Below are positions 20,157 through 31,757 of a DNA stretch of 64,000 nt, piece after piece. Origin of the DNA: Streptomyces triculaminicus (GTDB taxonomy: Bacteria; Actinomycetota; Actinomycetes; Streptomycetales; Streptomycetaceae); the NCBI RefSeq assembly GCF_017349075.1, contig NZ_JAFMOF010000001.1, positions 372,001 through 436,000 on the forward strand, in the 5' to 3' direction. Within the stretch, counting starts at the first letter, position 1, and every line of letters begins with the position of its first letter. Below the pieces are notes generated by a model. The model worked only from the letters and a program-made list of their open reading frames with translations. It was not told the origin of the DNA and did not search any database. The position numbers and the translations under genes were made by a program.

Positions 20157-21479
20157 ATGAACGCTGCGGACCTGAGGCTCCCGGTGGACGTTCCATCGAC
20201 GGCCCTCTTCACCGACCGGTACGAACTCACGATGCTGCAGGGTGCGCTGCGGTCCGGCACCGCCGACCGCCGCTCGGTCTTCGAGGTCTTCACCCGCCGC
20301 CTGCCCGAAGGCCGGCGCTACGGCGTCGTGGCGGGCACCGGCCGCGTCCTGGACGCCGTGGAGAACTTCCGCTTCGACAGCGGCGTGCTGGACTTCCTCG
20401 CCGAGCAGCGGATCGTGGACGAGCCCACCCTCGCCTGGCTGGCCGACTACCGCTTCCGCGGTGACATCTGGGGCTACCCCGAGGGCGAGGTCTACTTCCC
20501 CGGCTCCCCCGTGCTGCGCGTCGAGGGCACCTTCGCCGAGGCGGTGCTGCTCGAGACCGTGATCCTCTCGATCCTCAACCACGACTCCGCCGTCGCCGCG
20601 GCCGCCTCGCGGATGGCGGTGGCGGCGGGCGACCGGCCGATGATCGAGATGGGCGCGCGCCGCACCCACGAGCTGGCGGCCGTGGCCGCCGCCCGCGCGG
20701 CCTACGTGGGCGGCTTCTCCTCCACCTCCGACCTCGCCGCGGGCTTCCGTTACAGCATTCCGACGGTCGGCACCAGTGCGCACGCCTTCACCCTCGTGCA
20801 CGACAGCGAGCGCGACGCCTTCACCGCCCAGGTCGACTCGCTCGGCTCGGGCACCACGCTGCTGGTGGACACCTACGACGTCACCGAGGCGGTCCGGCTG
20901 GCCGTGGAGGTCGCCGGAACGGACCTCGGCGCGGTCCGGATCGACTCCGGAGACCTGCTGCTGCTCGCCCACCGCGTCCGGCAGCAGCTGGACGACCTGG
21001 GCGCGAAGGACACCCGCATCGTGGTCACCAGCGACCTGGACGAGTACGCCATCGCCTCGCTGGCCGCCGCCCCCGTGGACGCCTACGGCGTCGGCACCCA
21101 GCTGGTGACCGGCAGCGGCCACCCCACCTGCTCGATGGTCTACAAGCTCGTCGCCCGTGCGGACGAGCCCGGGGCTCCGCTGCGGCCCGTCGCCAAGAAG
21201 TCGATGGGCGGCAAGACCTCCCTCGGCGGCCGCAAGTGGGCCGCGCGCCGCACCGACGCCTCGGGCGTCGCGGAGGCGGAGGTCGTGGGCACCGGGGAGA
21301 TCCCGGCCGAGCTGGCCGACCGGCAGCTGCTGGTGGAGCTGGTCAGGGGCGGCGAGGTCGTGGCCCGCGAGCCCCTGGACGCGGCGCGGGAGCGGCACGC
21401 CGCGGCGCGCGGGGGGCTGCCGATGTCGGCGACCCAGCTCTCGCGCGGCGAGCCCGTGCTGCCCACGGAGTACCTCTGA
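20157..21479 (+). CDS. pncB: nicotinate phosphoribosyltransferase
   Basis: Makes nicotinate mononucleotide from nicotinate and PRPP in NAD salvage. Seen: 440 residues starting with ALFTDRYELTMLQGA, IEMGARRTHE, GTSAHAFTLVH, VRIDSGDL and the TDLDEYAI-like loop near the C-terminus. ATG 20157 lacks a good SD; a TAGCAT box 9 bases before it could mean a leaderless transcript. Followed by pncA 148 bases later, completing nicotinamide salvage. Confidence 0.95.
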   Translation: MNAADLRLPVDVPSTALFTDRYELTMLQGALRSGTADRRSVFEVFTRRLPEGRRYGVVAGTGRVLDAVENFRFDSGVLDFLAEQRIVDEPTLAWLADYRFRGDIWGYPEGEVYFPGSPVLRVEGTFAEAVLLETVILSILNHDSAVAAAASRMAVAAGDRPMIEMGARRTHELAAVAAARAAYVGGFSSTSDLAAGFRYSIPTVGTSAHAFTLVHDSERDAFTAQVDSLGSGTTLLVDTYDVTEAVRLAVEVAGTDLGAVRIDSGDLLLLAHRVRQQLDDLGAKDTRIVVTSDLDEYAIASLAAAPVDAYGVGTQLVTGSGHPTCSMVYKLVARADEPGAPLRPVAKKSMGGKTSLGGRKWAARRTDASGVAEAEVVGTGEIPAELADRQLLVELVRGGEVVAREPLDAARERHAAARGGLPMSATQLSRGEPVLPTEYL

Positions 21480-21627
21480 GGGAACTCCGCGCGCCCGGGA
21501 GATCCCTGACGGGATGCCCCCGGGCGCGCCCGAGTGCCCCTCCCATTGCGCAAGGGCAGTCACTACCCTCGGTCACACAGGGTTGATCGCGTCGTCGGCC
21601 GAGGCCCCCTCACAAAGGATCTGCACC

Positions 21628-22221
21628 ATGAACCGTGCGCTGATCATCGTCGACGTGCAGAACGACTTCTGCGAGGGCGGCAGCCTCGCGGTGGCCGGCG
21701 GCGCCGACGTGGCCGCCGCCATAACCGACCTGGTGGGCGAGGCGCCGGCCGGCTACGCCCACGTGGTCGCCACCCGCGACTTCCACGTGGACCCCGGCGA
21801 CCACTTCTCCGAGCGCCCCGACTACGAGAAGAGCTGGCCCGCCCACTGCGTGGCGGGCACGGAGGGCAGCGGCTTCCACCCCAACTTCGCGCCCGTCATC
21901 GCCTCCGGCGCCGTCGCGGCCGTCTTCGACAAGGGCGCCCACGCGGCCGCGTACAGCGGCTTCGAGGGCGCGGACGAGAACGGCACGCCGCTGGCGGACT
22001 GGCTGCGCGAGCGCGGGGTGACCGAGGTGGACGTGGTGGGCATCGCCACCGACCACTGCGTACGGGCCACCGCCCTGGACGCCCGGCGGCACGGCTTCGC
22101 CACCCATGTGCTGCTCGACCTGACCGCCGGCGTCGCCCCGCACACCACCCAGCGGGCGCTGGAGGAGCTGCGGGAGGCCGGGGTGGAGCTCAGCGGCAAG
22201 CCGGTCGTCCAGGGCGGCTGA
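21628..22221 (+). CDS. pncA: nicotinamidase
   Basis: Deamidates nicotinamide to nicotinate, feeding PncB. Seen: 197 residues; catalytic Asp9, Lys102 (FDKGAH) and Cys144 (ATDHCVRAT); metal ligands D51, H53, H59 and H73, all in the positions of the PncA family. AAAGGA precedes ATG 21628. Confidence 0.95.
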   Translation: MNRALIIVDVQNDFCEGGSLAVAGGADVAAAITDLVGEAPAGYAHVVATRDFHVDPGDHFSERPDYEKSWPAHCVAGTEGSGFHPNFAPVIASGAVAAVFDKGAHAAAYSGFEGADENGTPLADWLRERGVTEVDVVGIATDHCVRATALDARRHGFATHVLLDLTAGVAPHTTQRALEELREAGVELSGKPVVQGG

Positions 22222-22249
22222 CGGCGCCCGGGGGGCCGTACGGGGGCTC

Positions 22250-22591
22250 TCAGGCGGCTCCGGCGGGCCTGCCCCGCAGCAGGCTGGCGATGGGGTGCCA
22301 GGACTCGGTGTCGTCGTCGGGGGCGGACCGCCAGACCACCCCGTCCGGGTGGTGCAGCACGGCGGTGATCTCGTCGGGCACGGGCGGCTCGGTGTTGCCG
22401 CGCAGGTAGACGGCGCGCATCCCGAGGTTGCGCAGCCGGGTCAGGGCCCGGGCGCGGTTGGCGGCGTGGACGAGGACGCGGACGCGTGCTCCCGGCCGGG
22501 GGCCGTCGTCGGGCGGCATGGTCAGCGACAGGGCGACGACCACGCTGCCGTCGGGGAGCCGGACGAATCCACCACCTGTCATCCGCCTCAT
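22250..22591 (-). CDS. conserved hypothetical protein
   Basis: 113 residues, no membrane segment. The core RVRVLVHAANRARALTRLRNLGMRAVYLRGN looks like a basic helix followed by a beta strand; no named domain is recognised. ATG at 22591 or 22582 could be used. Convergent with pncA. Function unknown. Confidence 0.65.
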   Translation of the reverse strand: MRRMTGGGFVRLPDGSVVVALSLTMPPDDGPRPGARVRVLVHAANRARALTRLRNLGMRAVYLRGNTEPPVPDEITAVLHHPDGVVWRSAPDDDTESWHPIASLLRGRPAGAA

Positions 22592-22648
22592 GCCTCCCTG
22601 ATGGACAAGGCTGTCGATAAGACCATCATGAGAGGCATTCTCAAGCCG

Positions 22649-22682
22649 ACCGGCCGCCGCCCGCCAGGGGGCGACGGCCGGT
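22649..22682 (-). terminator. terminator of the M6 protease gene
   Basis: ACCGGCCG (22649-22656) pairs with CGGCCGGT (22675-22682), with a further internal CGCCC/GGGCG stem, starting 49 bases beyond the protease stop. Confidence 0.75.
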
Positions 22683-22730
22683 GCGGTTCCGACCTGCGGC
22701 GCGGTCGCGGAGCTCCCGCCTACCGGTGGG

Positions 22731-25154
22731 TCACTTGCCGGCCGGGCCGACCTGGACCGTCATGGTCGAGCCGCTGGGGGCCTGGGTGAGGATCCGGATC
22801 CGGGTGTTGGTGTCGGTGATCTTCACACCGCCCGTGGGGTTCTCCGCGTCGTAGTAGGTGTTCTTGTGGTCGTCGAAGACCGGAACGCCCAGCTTGCCCT
22901 TGACGCGCGTCGCCACGCCGTCCGAGTGCACGGTGTAGCCCTGGGCCGGGAACCAGCCGAAGGCCGAGTCGTACGCCTGGAAGCGGTTGTCCATGAGCTT
23001 GCCGTTGGCCCACTTCTCGGCCTTGGGGTGGGCGTCGACGGGCAGGATGCGGCCGGTGCCCGGGTGGACGCCGACGTTGTTGTCCACCTGCGAGGTGTCC
23101 CACTGCCAGATCAGCAGACCGGTCTGGTACGGGAAGTGCTCGACCCACGAGCGCTTGGTGCTGCGCCAGCCGAAGTTGTACGGGCCGTTGCGCAGGGTCC
23201 GGTCGTACGAGACGTACTGCCGGTTCTCGGCGATGTAGTACTGCGGGTACTCCTTGGTGAAGGAGGCGCCGATGCGCGAGAAGCCCTTCACCGTCCAGCC
23301 GTTGTCGCCGGCCTCGGCGCCGTCGGAGAAGACGTTCGCGCCGTCGGCGGTCAGCGTGATGGCGTCGGCGGTGAAGCCCTTGCCGGAGGTGCCGCCGTCG
23401 GTGGCGTAGCGGAAGCGCAGGTCGATCTTCTTGCCCGCGTAGGCGTCGAGGGAGTACGAGAGCTTCTTGTACGCGCCCGAGACACCGGTCAGGGCCGGCT
23501 TGTCGCCGCCGTCACGGGTGATGACCTTGCCGTCGGCGGTGCCGTCGAGCGGCGTGTAGTTGGCGCCGCCGTCCGTGGAGACCTCGGCGTAGAGGTAGTC
23601 GTAGTTCTCCTCGATGTCCCACCAGCCGGACAGGTCCAGCGAGGCCTTGGCCTTGCCGGTGAGGTCGACGCTACGGGTGAGGGTGTTCTTCAGGTCGTCG
23701 CCCTGGCCGCTCCACCACTGCTGGGTGCCCTCGGCCGGCTTGACGACGTCCGTGGTGACCTTCTTGTTCGGAAGATCGACGACCAGCGCCTGCTTGTCCT
23801 TGGTGTTGTACTCCGCCACGCCCAGCTTGTGCGTCGACTTCGTCGCCGCCTTGGCCTTGCCGTAGTTGAGCCAGCCCAGCTGCAGCTTGTCCCAGGCGCT
23901 CATGTCGCCGGGCAGGTCGCCGATGCTCTCCTTGCCCTCGCCCAGCCAGGAGCCGGAGGACATCAGGGACCAGTAGGCGACGGAGGACTCACCGGTGCCG
24001 GTGGTGTCGTACTCGTCGGGCAGGCCCAGGTCGTGGCCGTACTCGTGGGCGAAGACGCCGAGGCCGCCGTTCTCCGGCTGCATGGTGTAGTCGCCGACCC
24101 AGATGCCGGTGTCGCCGATCTGGGCGCCGCCCGCCTTGTTGCCCGTGGGGCCGGTCTTGCCGGCGTCGGAGCCGTAGGCGTACCAGCGGTGGGCCCAGAT
24201 GGCGTCCTTGCCCTGGGCGCCGCCGCCGGCGGACTCGTCCTCGCCGGCGTGGACGATCTGGAAGTGGTCGATGTAGCCGTCCGGCTCGTTGAAGTTGCCG
24301 TCGCCGTCGTAGTCGTTGCGGTCCCACTGGTCGTACTTCGCCAGCTCGGCCTTGATGTCGGCGTCGCTGCGACCGGCGGCCTTCTGGTTCGCCGCCCACT
24401 GGTTCACGCCGTCGCGGACGAGGTCCCAGGCGCTGGGGCAGTTGGTGGAGCCGCAGTAGTTGGAGCCGTAACGGGCCTCGTTCCACTGCACCTTCACCCA
24501 GTCGGTGACGGTGCCCTCGACCGAGTAGCGTCCGGAGGACTGCTTCTCGTAGTACTTCGCCAGGGACTCCTTGTCCTTGTCGTGCGAGAAGTACAGGTCC
24601 TGGAAGTACTGCCGGTCGAAGTCCTTGCGCCAGGCCGTGCTGTTGTCCTTCGCACGGTCCGGCTCGGCTATCGTGTTGTGCGCCGGGCCGGCCTTGCCGC
24701 CGTACTTCTTGACGGGCGGCTTGGGGCCGTCGGGGCCGTCCGGGTCGTACATCGTGGTGTCGTCGACCTTGTCGCCGAAGTCGACCAGGATGGTGAAGAT
24801 CCTGTCGGTCTTCTCCCGGGCGAGCTCGACGTACTTCCCCCGGCCGAGCTGCACGACCTTCGACGCGCCGCGCTGCTCCGTCTTGGCGTCGCCGGCGATC
24901 ACCTGCTCCAGCGCGGCCTTGCGCTGGGCTTCCTTCTTCTTGCTGAACGGGCCCTTGAGGTCGTGCTCGACGGCACGGCCCTTCTGTGCCGGGTCCTGGC
25001 GCGCGGCGACGGCCGAGGGGCCCTGGTCCGCGCCGGACGGGGCGGTCAAGCCCGTCGCCTGCGCGATACCCGTCGTCAGCGTCCCCGCGCCCAGCGCGGC
25101 GGCCACGACGACCACGGCGGCGGATCGAGCGACCCGCCGTTGGCTGCTCTTCAC
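22731..25154 (-). CDS. secreted M6-family (immune inhibitor A-like) metalloprotease
   Basis: 807-residue exported zinc protease. Seen: an N-terminal signal peptide (basic start, hydrophobic VVVVAAALGAG, Ala-rich cleavage region), a propeptide, the zinc motif HEYGH followed by DLGLPDEYD near residues 367-380, a Met-turn region with WSLMSSGSW, and a C-terminal immune-inhibitor-A type beta domain. GTG 25154 with GGGAGGA upstream. Stand-alone gene with its own terminator; target proteins unknown. Confidence 0.95.
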   Translation of the reverse strand: MKSSQRRVARSAAVVVVAAALGAGTLTTGIAQATGLTAPSGADQGPSAVAARQDPAQKGRAVEHDLKGPFSKKKEAQRKAALEQVIAGDAKTEQRGASKVVQLGRGKYVELAREKTDRIFTILVDFGDKVDDTTMYDPDGPDGPKPPVKKYGGKAGPAHNTIAEPDRAKDNSTAWRKDFDRQYFQDLYFSHDKDKESLAKYYEKQSSGRYSVEGTVTDWVKVQWNEARYGSNYCGSTNCPSAWDLVRDGVNQWAANQKAAGRSDADIKAELAKYDQWDRNDYDGDGNFNEPDGYIDHFQIVHAGEDESAGGGAQGKDAIWAHRWYAYGSDAGKTGPTGNKAGGAQIGDTGIWVGDYTMQPENGGLGVFAHEYGHDLGLPDEYDTTGTGESSVAYWSLMSSGSWLGEGKESIGDLPGDMSAWDKLQLGWLNYGKAKAATKSTHKLGVAEYNTKDKQALVVDLPNKKVTTDVVKPAEGTQQWWSGQGDDLKNTLTRSVDLTGKAKASLDLSGWWDIEENYDYLYAEVSTDGGANYTPLDGTADGKVITRDGGDKPALTGVSGAYKKLSYSLDAYAGKKIDLRFRYATDGGTSGKGFTADAITLTADGANVFSDGAEAGDNGWTVKGFSRIGASFTKEYPQYYIAENRQYVSYDRTLRNGPYNFGWRSTKRSWVEHFPYQTGLLIWQWDTSQVDNNVGVHPGTGRILPVDAHPKAEKWANGKLMDNRFQAYDSAFGWFPAQGYTVHSDGVATRVKGKLGVPVFDDHKNTYYDAENPTGGVKITDTNTRIRILTQAPSGSTMTVQVGPAGK

Positions 25155-25473
25155 TTGTGAATGTCCTCCCCAGTAAGAACTGTGGAGGTATTTGACCGGA
25201 GAGACTCAAGAAAAGACAGATCTTGACTGAGGCGCCGCGAGCAAGTACGTTATCCGGTCTTTATGTTGCGGATTTCGGGCCACAACGGGCGTGCGCCCGG
25301 CACGCCTTGGCGCGCCCCGCGACCCCGTGCGCCCCGAATGCTCCGAGTACCGTGGGTTAGGTCACGCTTACCGCCAGTTCCGCTCGGGCAGAGAGCACCG
25401 TAGAGTCGGGATTGCTGTATGTACCAGCCGGCTCCGCACCCCCCTTCTCGATGCCTTGAGGACGGATCCCGCC
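25155..25473. other. intergenic region between M6 protease and small membrane protein
   Basis: 319 bases carrying the divergent promoters of the protease and the small membrane protein. It is AT-richer near 25160-25270. No hairpin, tRNA or clear operator is seen. Confidence 0.6.
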
Positions 25474-25734
25474 ATGTCGCGTCCGACTCCTGCACAGATC
25501 GCCTACGGATCGGCCACCGTCGTCTTCACGACCCTCGCCATGCTGTTGCTGACAGGGGCGGACGCGGGTCCGAAAGTCGCGGTCATCGCGCTGGCCGCCC
25601 TGGCCCTCGGACTGCTCGTCGCGTCCCTGGTGCGGATCCCGCGCGAACGCGCGGACGCCGCCGCCCGGTTGCCCGAGCAGCGCACGCCCGCGCACGCCGC
25701 GTCCGCCGTGGGAGAGCACTCCCTCCACGGCTGA
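25474..25734 (+). CDS. small two-helix membrane protein
   Basis: 86 residues with two hydrophobic segments (near 9-27 and 33-49) and a charged tail. GAGGAC lies 9 bases before ATG 25474. No domain recognised. It converges on an RDD protein gene, 6 bases apart. Function unknown. Confidence 0.72.
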   Translation: MSRPTPAQIAYGSATVVFTTLAMLLLTGADAGPKVAVIALAALALGLLVASLVRIPRERADAAARLPEQRTPAHAASAVGEHSLHG

Positions 25735-25740
25735 CGGCGC

Positions 25741-26412
25741 TCACTGCACCGTCGAGACCACCACGGTCTTCGCCGCCTTGTCGTGGATGCACTGGTGGTA
25801 CGGCTCGTCCCACGTGCACCAGAGCACGTTGAGCAGCCAGAAGACGAAGCCGCAGCACGGCACGATCTCGGGCAGGGAGTAGACCGCCGCGCGCGTCCAG
25901 CCGGGCCTGCCCTCCGGGATCGCGCCGTTGTCCAGCATCGCGACGCGGATCTGCATCGCCATCTTGCCGAGCGTCTGCCCGCGCGTGGTGAGCATCAGGC
26001 CCTCGTAGAGGAAGTAGACGAGCGAGATGAGGATGCTCAGGCCCGTGTTCTTGCTCGTGTCCCTCCACGGGTCGTAGCCCCAGGTCGCCAGCCAGAAGAC
26101 GACGCTCACCGGAATGCCCACGATGAAGGCGTCGATGATCCTCGCGATCAGCCGCTTGAAGCGGCTGGCCAGCGGCGGCATCCCCGCCAGCGGATCGGCC
26201 GCGCCGTTCCGGCCGCCGTAGGGGTTCTCCGACCCGCCGCCGTACGGCCCGCCACCGTAGGGCCCGCCGCCGCCCGGGGCGCCGCCCCCGGGGCCGCCCC
26301 CGTACGGGCTCCCGCCGCCCGATCCCGGGTACGGCGGCGGGGGCCCGGGCGGCGGCTGCTGCTTCTTGAACGGGTCGTTGTCGTCCGCGTCCGGCGGCGG
26401 CTCGGTGCTCAT
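25741..26412 (-). CDS. RDD family membrane protein
   Basis: 223 residues: a Pro/Gly/Tyr-rich cytoplasmic start (repeats of YGGGPGG type, residues 20-70) then an RDD domain with about three membrane segments, containing RIIDAFIVGIP and GQTLGKMAMQIRV. Family function is not settled; transport has been proposed for some members. A second RDD gene lies 60 bases upstream in the same direction, so the two form a tandem pair. Confidence 0.88.
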   Translation of the reverse strand: MSTEPPPDADDNDPFKKQQPPPGPPPPYPGSGGGSPYGGGPGGGAPGGGGPYGGGPYGGGSENPYGGRNGAADPLAGMPPLASRFKRLIARIIDAFIVGIPVSVVFWLATWGYDPWRDTSKNTGLSILISLVYFLYEGLMLTTRGQTLGKMAMQIRVAMLDNGAIPEGRPGWTRAAVYSLPEIVPCCGFVFWLLNVLWCTWDEPYHQCIHDKAAKTVVVSTVQ

Positions 26413-26472
26413 GGACCCAGTGGAACCCGGGGCTCCGAAGGGCGCATCCGGCCGTATGCCGTTCGAGTCAGC

Positions 26473-27807
26473 TCAGCTCTCCGCCGACGCCACGAACGTA
26501 CGGGCCGACTTGTCGTGCCAGCACTGCCGCCACGGCCGGTCGAACACACACCACAGCACGCCCAGCGCCCCCACGCCGAGCACGCCCAGCACGCCGTAGA
26601 GCAGCCACCGGCGCAGCGCGGCGCCCATCGAGGGCGTCTCGTGCGACTCGATGTCCAGCACCCGCACCCCGCACAGCTTCTTGCCCACCGTGCGCCCCCA
26701 CTTGGCCGTCGGCAGCGCTTCGTAGAGCACCCCGCCGATCAGCAGCACGGCGAGCACGACGGCCAGATAGCCGCCGGTCGTGCCGTCCAGCAGCCAGACC
26801 GTGACGGTCTCGCCGGTCTGCCGGGCCTGGTCGACCTTGGCGTCGATGTGGTCGACGGCCCTGCCCCACAGCGGCACGGCGACCGCGCCCACCACGCCGC
26901 CCAGCAGCAGCGTGTCCAGCAGCCGGGCCGCGAGCCGCCGGCCGAGTCCGGCGGGACGGCCCTGCGCCTGGGCGGCGCTGAGGAACGGATCCTCCTTGGG
27001 CGGCTTCCAGGCCGGCGCCGGCTCCCCCGCGCCGGGCCGCGGGCCCTGCTGGGCGAGCTGCTGCACCTGCTGGGCCCAGCCCACGGGCTGCGGCTGGGTG
27101 ACGGGCACCGGCGCGGACTCCGGGCGCCGCACGGGCAGGGCGGCCCCGCTCTCGGGCGGGGTCTGGACCCCCTGCGCCTGCGGGGTCTGCGGGCGGGGGT
27201 GGCGGGCGTCGTCGGGGCGGGCTCCCGGCGCGGGTCGACGGAGGGGACGGGGCGGGCGGCCCGCCCGGGCGGCGCCGTGCGGCTTGGGCCGCAGGGTCAG
27301 GGTGCCCTGCCCGGGAACGTCGGGCCCGGCGGACGGCGTCGCCTCCCGGGCGGGCGGCTCGGCCACGCGCGGGTCGCGCGCCGCGGGCAGCGCCGGGGCG
27401 GCGGAGGAGGCGGAGGGGACGTCACCGCCCCAGGAGACGCGCCGGTCCTGCTCGCCGCCGAAGCCTTCCTGGTGCGCGGTGTCGGCCTGCCAGGCCGGGG
27501 CGGCCCCGGCCCGCTCCGGGCCGCTCCGCGGCTCCTCGTCCAGGAACACCGGGCCGGTCTCGTCCGGCAGTTGCCGGACGGCGGCCCGGGGCGTCGGCGG
27601 TACGGGCGCGGCGAGCGCGGGCAGCGGGGCGGGGGCCGCGCCGGCGGGCGGGGCCGGCATCGGCTCCCCCGCGGCGGGCGCGGGCCTGCTGGTGCCGGGG
27701 ACCCAGGCGGTGCCGCTCCAGTAGCGGATGTAACCGGGGATGGAGGGGTCGGGATAGTAGCCGCTGGCGGGGCTGCTGTCAGCGGATCCCGAGATAGGTG
27801 CGCTCAT
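26473..27807 (-). CDS. RDD family protein with N-terminal DUF2510-like segment
   Basis: 444 residues. Seen: a DUF2510-like start (GYYPDPSIPGYIRYWSGTAW), a long Pro/Ala/Arg-rich linker to about residue 280, then the RDD domain with RRLAARLLDTLLLGG and GRTVGKKLCGVRVL. The C-terminal RQCWHDKSARTFV matches YHQCIHDKAAKTVV in the downstream paralogue. ATG 27807 is preferred over a longer frame because the DUF2510 motif starts there. Confidence 0.87.
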   Translation of the reverse strand: MSAPISGSADSSPASGYYPDPSIPGYIRYWSGTAWVPGTSRPAPAAGEPMPAPPAGAAPAPLPALAAPVPPTPRAAVRQLPDETGPVFLDEEPRSGPERAGAAPAWQADTAHQEGFGGEQDRRVSWGGDVPSASSAAPALPAARDPRVAEPPAREATPSAGPDVPGQGTLTLRPKPHGAARAGRPPRPLRRPAPGARPDDARHPRPQTPQAQGVQTPPESGAALPVRRPESAPVPVTQPQPVGWAQQVQQLAQQGPRPGAGEPAPAWKPPKEDPFLSAAQAQGRPAGLGRRLAARLLDTLLLGGVVGAVAVPLWGRAVDHIDAKVDQARQTGETVTVWLLDGTTGGYLAVVLAVLLIGGVLYEALPTAKWGRTVGKKLCGVRVLDIESHETPSMGAALRRWLLYGVLGVLGVGALGVLWCVFDRPWRQCWHDKSARTFVASAES

Positions 27808-28055
27808 GGTCTCCGGTGTCCCGTATCTGCTCGGCCGTACTGGGTAGCCAACAGGTCTACCAGACGGCACTTGGGTCTGTGACCGTCCCCGGGCCGGACC
27901 ACTCACACGTGCGACTGCGCGGACCGCGCGAAAAGTCGGTACCGATCCCGGGAAGTCGCGTCATGATGTGCGCCTTGAGCGCTCTCTCCAGGAGCGGGCC
28001 TCTCCTTGCGAGGGGGCCGCGCGCCGACGGAAGCAGAGCAGAGAGGGCGTACGTC

Positions 28056-28472
28056 ATGCACACCGTGGTGGAACGAGAGCTCGAGATCGGCCTGGTGCTG
28101 TCGCCGCAGCGCAGCATCCCCGTCCCGGCCCGGCTGACCTACCGTACGGACGACCCCTATGCCGTCCACATCACCTTCCACGTCACCTCGGACAAGCCCG
28201 TGACGTGGACCTTCTCCCGCGAACTGCTCGTCGACGGGACGTTCAGAGCGGCCGGGGAGGGGGACGTGCGGGTCTTCCCCGGCAAGGACCGGGGGCGGCC
28301 CATGGTCTGCATCGCGCTGTCCTCGCCGGATGGGCAGGCGCTGCTGATGGCCCCGGCGGCGGGCGTGTCGGCGTGGCTGGAGAGGACCCTGCGGACCGTG
28401 GCGCCGGGCGCCGAGCGCGAATGGCTGCCCCTGGACGAGGCGTTGCGGGAGCTGCTGGCGCCCGGCGCCTAG
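28056..28472 (+). CDS. ssgG: SsgA-family sporulation/cell-division regulator, SsgG-like
   Basis: 138-residue SALP protein. Seen: LEIGLVLSPQRSIPVPARLTY at the N-terminus, DPYAVHITFH and VTWTFSRELLVDG, which define the family. Known: SALPs guide septum placement and sporulation-specific division. The SsgG assignment rests on recalled gene order (upstream of a GlcD-like oxidase and hppD), not on a search. GAGAGGG precedes ATG 28056. Confidence 0.88.
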   Translation: MHTVVERELEIGLVLSPQRSIPVPARLTYRTDDPYAVHITFHVTSDKPVTWTFSRELLVDGTFRAAGEGDVRVFPGKDRGRPMVCIALSSPDGQALLMAPAAGVSAWLERTLRTVAPGAEREWLPLDEALRELLAPGA

Positions 28473-28574
28473 CCGGAGGGGACCGTTCGGGTGCGGGGCG
28501 GTCGCCGGGGAGGAACCCGTTGGGGTGGTCGGTACGGACCTGCGCGTAACCTCCCCGCCCGGCCGCCCGCCGCG

Positions 28575-29948
28575 TCAGCCGTCGAGGACCTTGCCGGGGT
28601 TGAGCAGGCCGAGCGGGTCGAGGACGGCCTTGATGCCGCGCTGGACCTCCATGGCCACCGGCCCGGCCTCCCGCTCCAGCCACTCCTTCTTCAGCAGGCC
28701 CACCCCGTGCTCCCCGGTGATGGTGCCGCCGAGCTCCAGGCCCAGTGCCATGATCGCGTCGAAGGACTCCCGGGCCCGCCGTGCCTCGTCGGGGTCGGCG
28801 GGGTCGAAGCAGACGACGGGGTGGGTGTTGCCGTCCCCGGCGTGCGCGACGACGCCGATGGTCAGGTCGTGCTCGCGCGCGATGGCGGCGGTGCCCTCCA
28901 GCATGGCCGCGAGGTTCGAGCGCGGCACGCACACGTCGTCGATCATCGTGGCGGGCCGCAGGGTCTCGAGCGCGGGCAGGGCCGTCCGGCGGGCCTGCAG
29001 GAGCAGGTCGGACTCGGCCTCGTCCTCGGCGGGGACGACCTCGGTGGCCCCGGCGGCGCTGCACAGCCGGGCCACGGCGGCCAGGTCGGCCGTGGGGTCG
29101 GGGGTGTCGAAGGCGGCCATCAGCAGGGCCTCGGTGGACTCGGGAAGGCCCATGCGGGCGAAGGAGTTGACGGCCCGTACGGAGGTCGCGTCCATCAGCT
29201 CCAGCAGTGACGGCGCGTGGCCGCGCGCCATGATCTGCCGTACCGCCTCGCAGGCGGCGGCCACGGAGGGGAACTCGGCGGCCAGGGCCAGCCGGCGCGG
29301 CGGGGCGGGCTTGAGCGCGAGGACGGCGCGCACGACCACGCCGAGGCTGCCCTCGGAGCCCACGAAGAGGCGGGTGAGGTCGTAGCCGGCGACGCCCTTG
29401 GCGGTGCGGCGGCCGGTGGTCAGCAGCCGGCCGTCGGCGAGGACGACGTCGAGGCCGAGGACGTACTCGGCGGTCACGCCGTACTTCACGCAGCACAGCC
29501 CGCCGGAGGCCGTGCCGATGTTGCCGCCGATGGTGCACTGCTCCCAGCTGGAGGGGTCCGGCGGGTAGTACAGGCCCTGCTCGGCGACCGCGCGGGAGAG
29601 CACGGCGTTGACGACGCCCGGCTCGACCACGGCGATCCGCTCGACCGGGTCGATCTCGAGGATGCGGTCCATCTTGACGAGCGAGAGCACCACGCAGCCG
29701 TCGACGGCGTTGGCCGCGCCGGACAGGCCCGTGCGCGCGCCCTGCGGCACCACCGGCACCCGCAGGGCGGTGGCGGTGCGCATGACGTGACGCACCTGGT
29801 CCACCGTGCGCGGCAGGACGACGACGGCCGGCGCCCCCGCCGCGCAGAAGCTCGCCATGTCGTTGGCGTACGAAGCGGTGACGTCGGGGTCGGTGAGGAC
29901 CGCCTCGGCGGGGAGTTCCTCGAGCAGGAGCTTGATCAGATCGCCCAT
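28575..29948 (-). CDS. FAD-linked 2-hydroxyacid oxidase/dehydrogenase, GlcD-like
   Basis: 457 residues with the PCMH FAD-binding domain (VVPQGARTGLSGAANA, TIGGNIGTASGG) and the C-terminal oxidase domain ending in GTITGEHGVGLLKKEWL and LDPLGLLNPGKVL. Probably oxidises D-lactate or glycolate at the membrane; no GlcE/GlcF partner is adjacent, so the acceptor is unknown. ATG 29948 preferred over GTG 29957. Confidence 0.92.
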   Translation of the reverse strand: MGDLIKLLLEELPAEAVLTDPDVTASYANDMASFCAAGAPAVVVLPRTVDQVRHVMRTATALRVPVVPQGARTGLSGAANAVDGCVVLSLVKMDRILEIDPVERIAVVEPGVVNAVLSRAVAEQGLYYPPDPSSWEQCTIGGNIGTASGGLCCVKYGVTAEYVLGLDVVLADGRLLTTGRRTAKGVAGYDLTRLFVGSEGSLGVVVRAVLALKPAPPRRLALAAEFPSVAAACEAVRQIMARGHAPSLLELMDATSVRAVNSFARMGLPESTEALLMAAFDTPDPTADLAAVARLCSAAGATEVVPAEDEAESDLLLQARRTALPALETLRPATMIDDVCVPRSNLAAMLEGTAAIAREHDLTIGVVAHAGDGNTHPVVCFDPADPDEARRARESFDAIMALGLELGGTITGEHGVGLLKKEWLEREAGPVAMEVQRGIKAVLDPLGLLNPGKVLDG

Positions 29949-29994
29949 GGCCCCCACCCTGCCACCGTCGGCGGCAGGGCGGAAGATCGCCTCG

Positions 29995-31726
<1,732 letters not shown>

Positions 31727-31757
31727 GCAGGCCCCTCGAGGAGGACGGGCGCGGGCG

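Noticed and set aside
22866..25160. A 764-codon plus-strand frame opposite the M6 protease
   Set aside because: Antisense shadow: Val/Gly/Leu-rich low complexity with no domain, while the minus strand encodes a complete protease.
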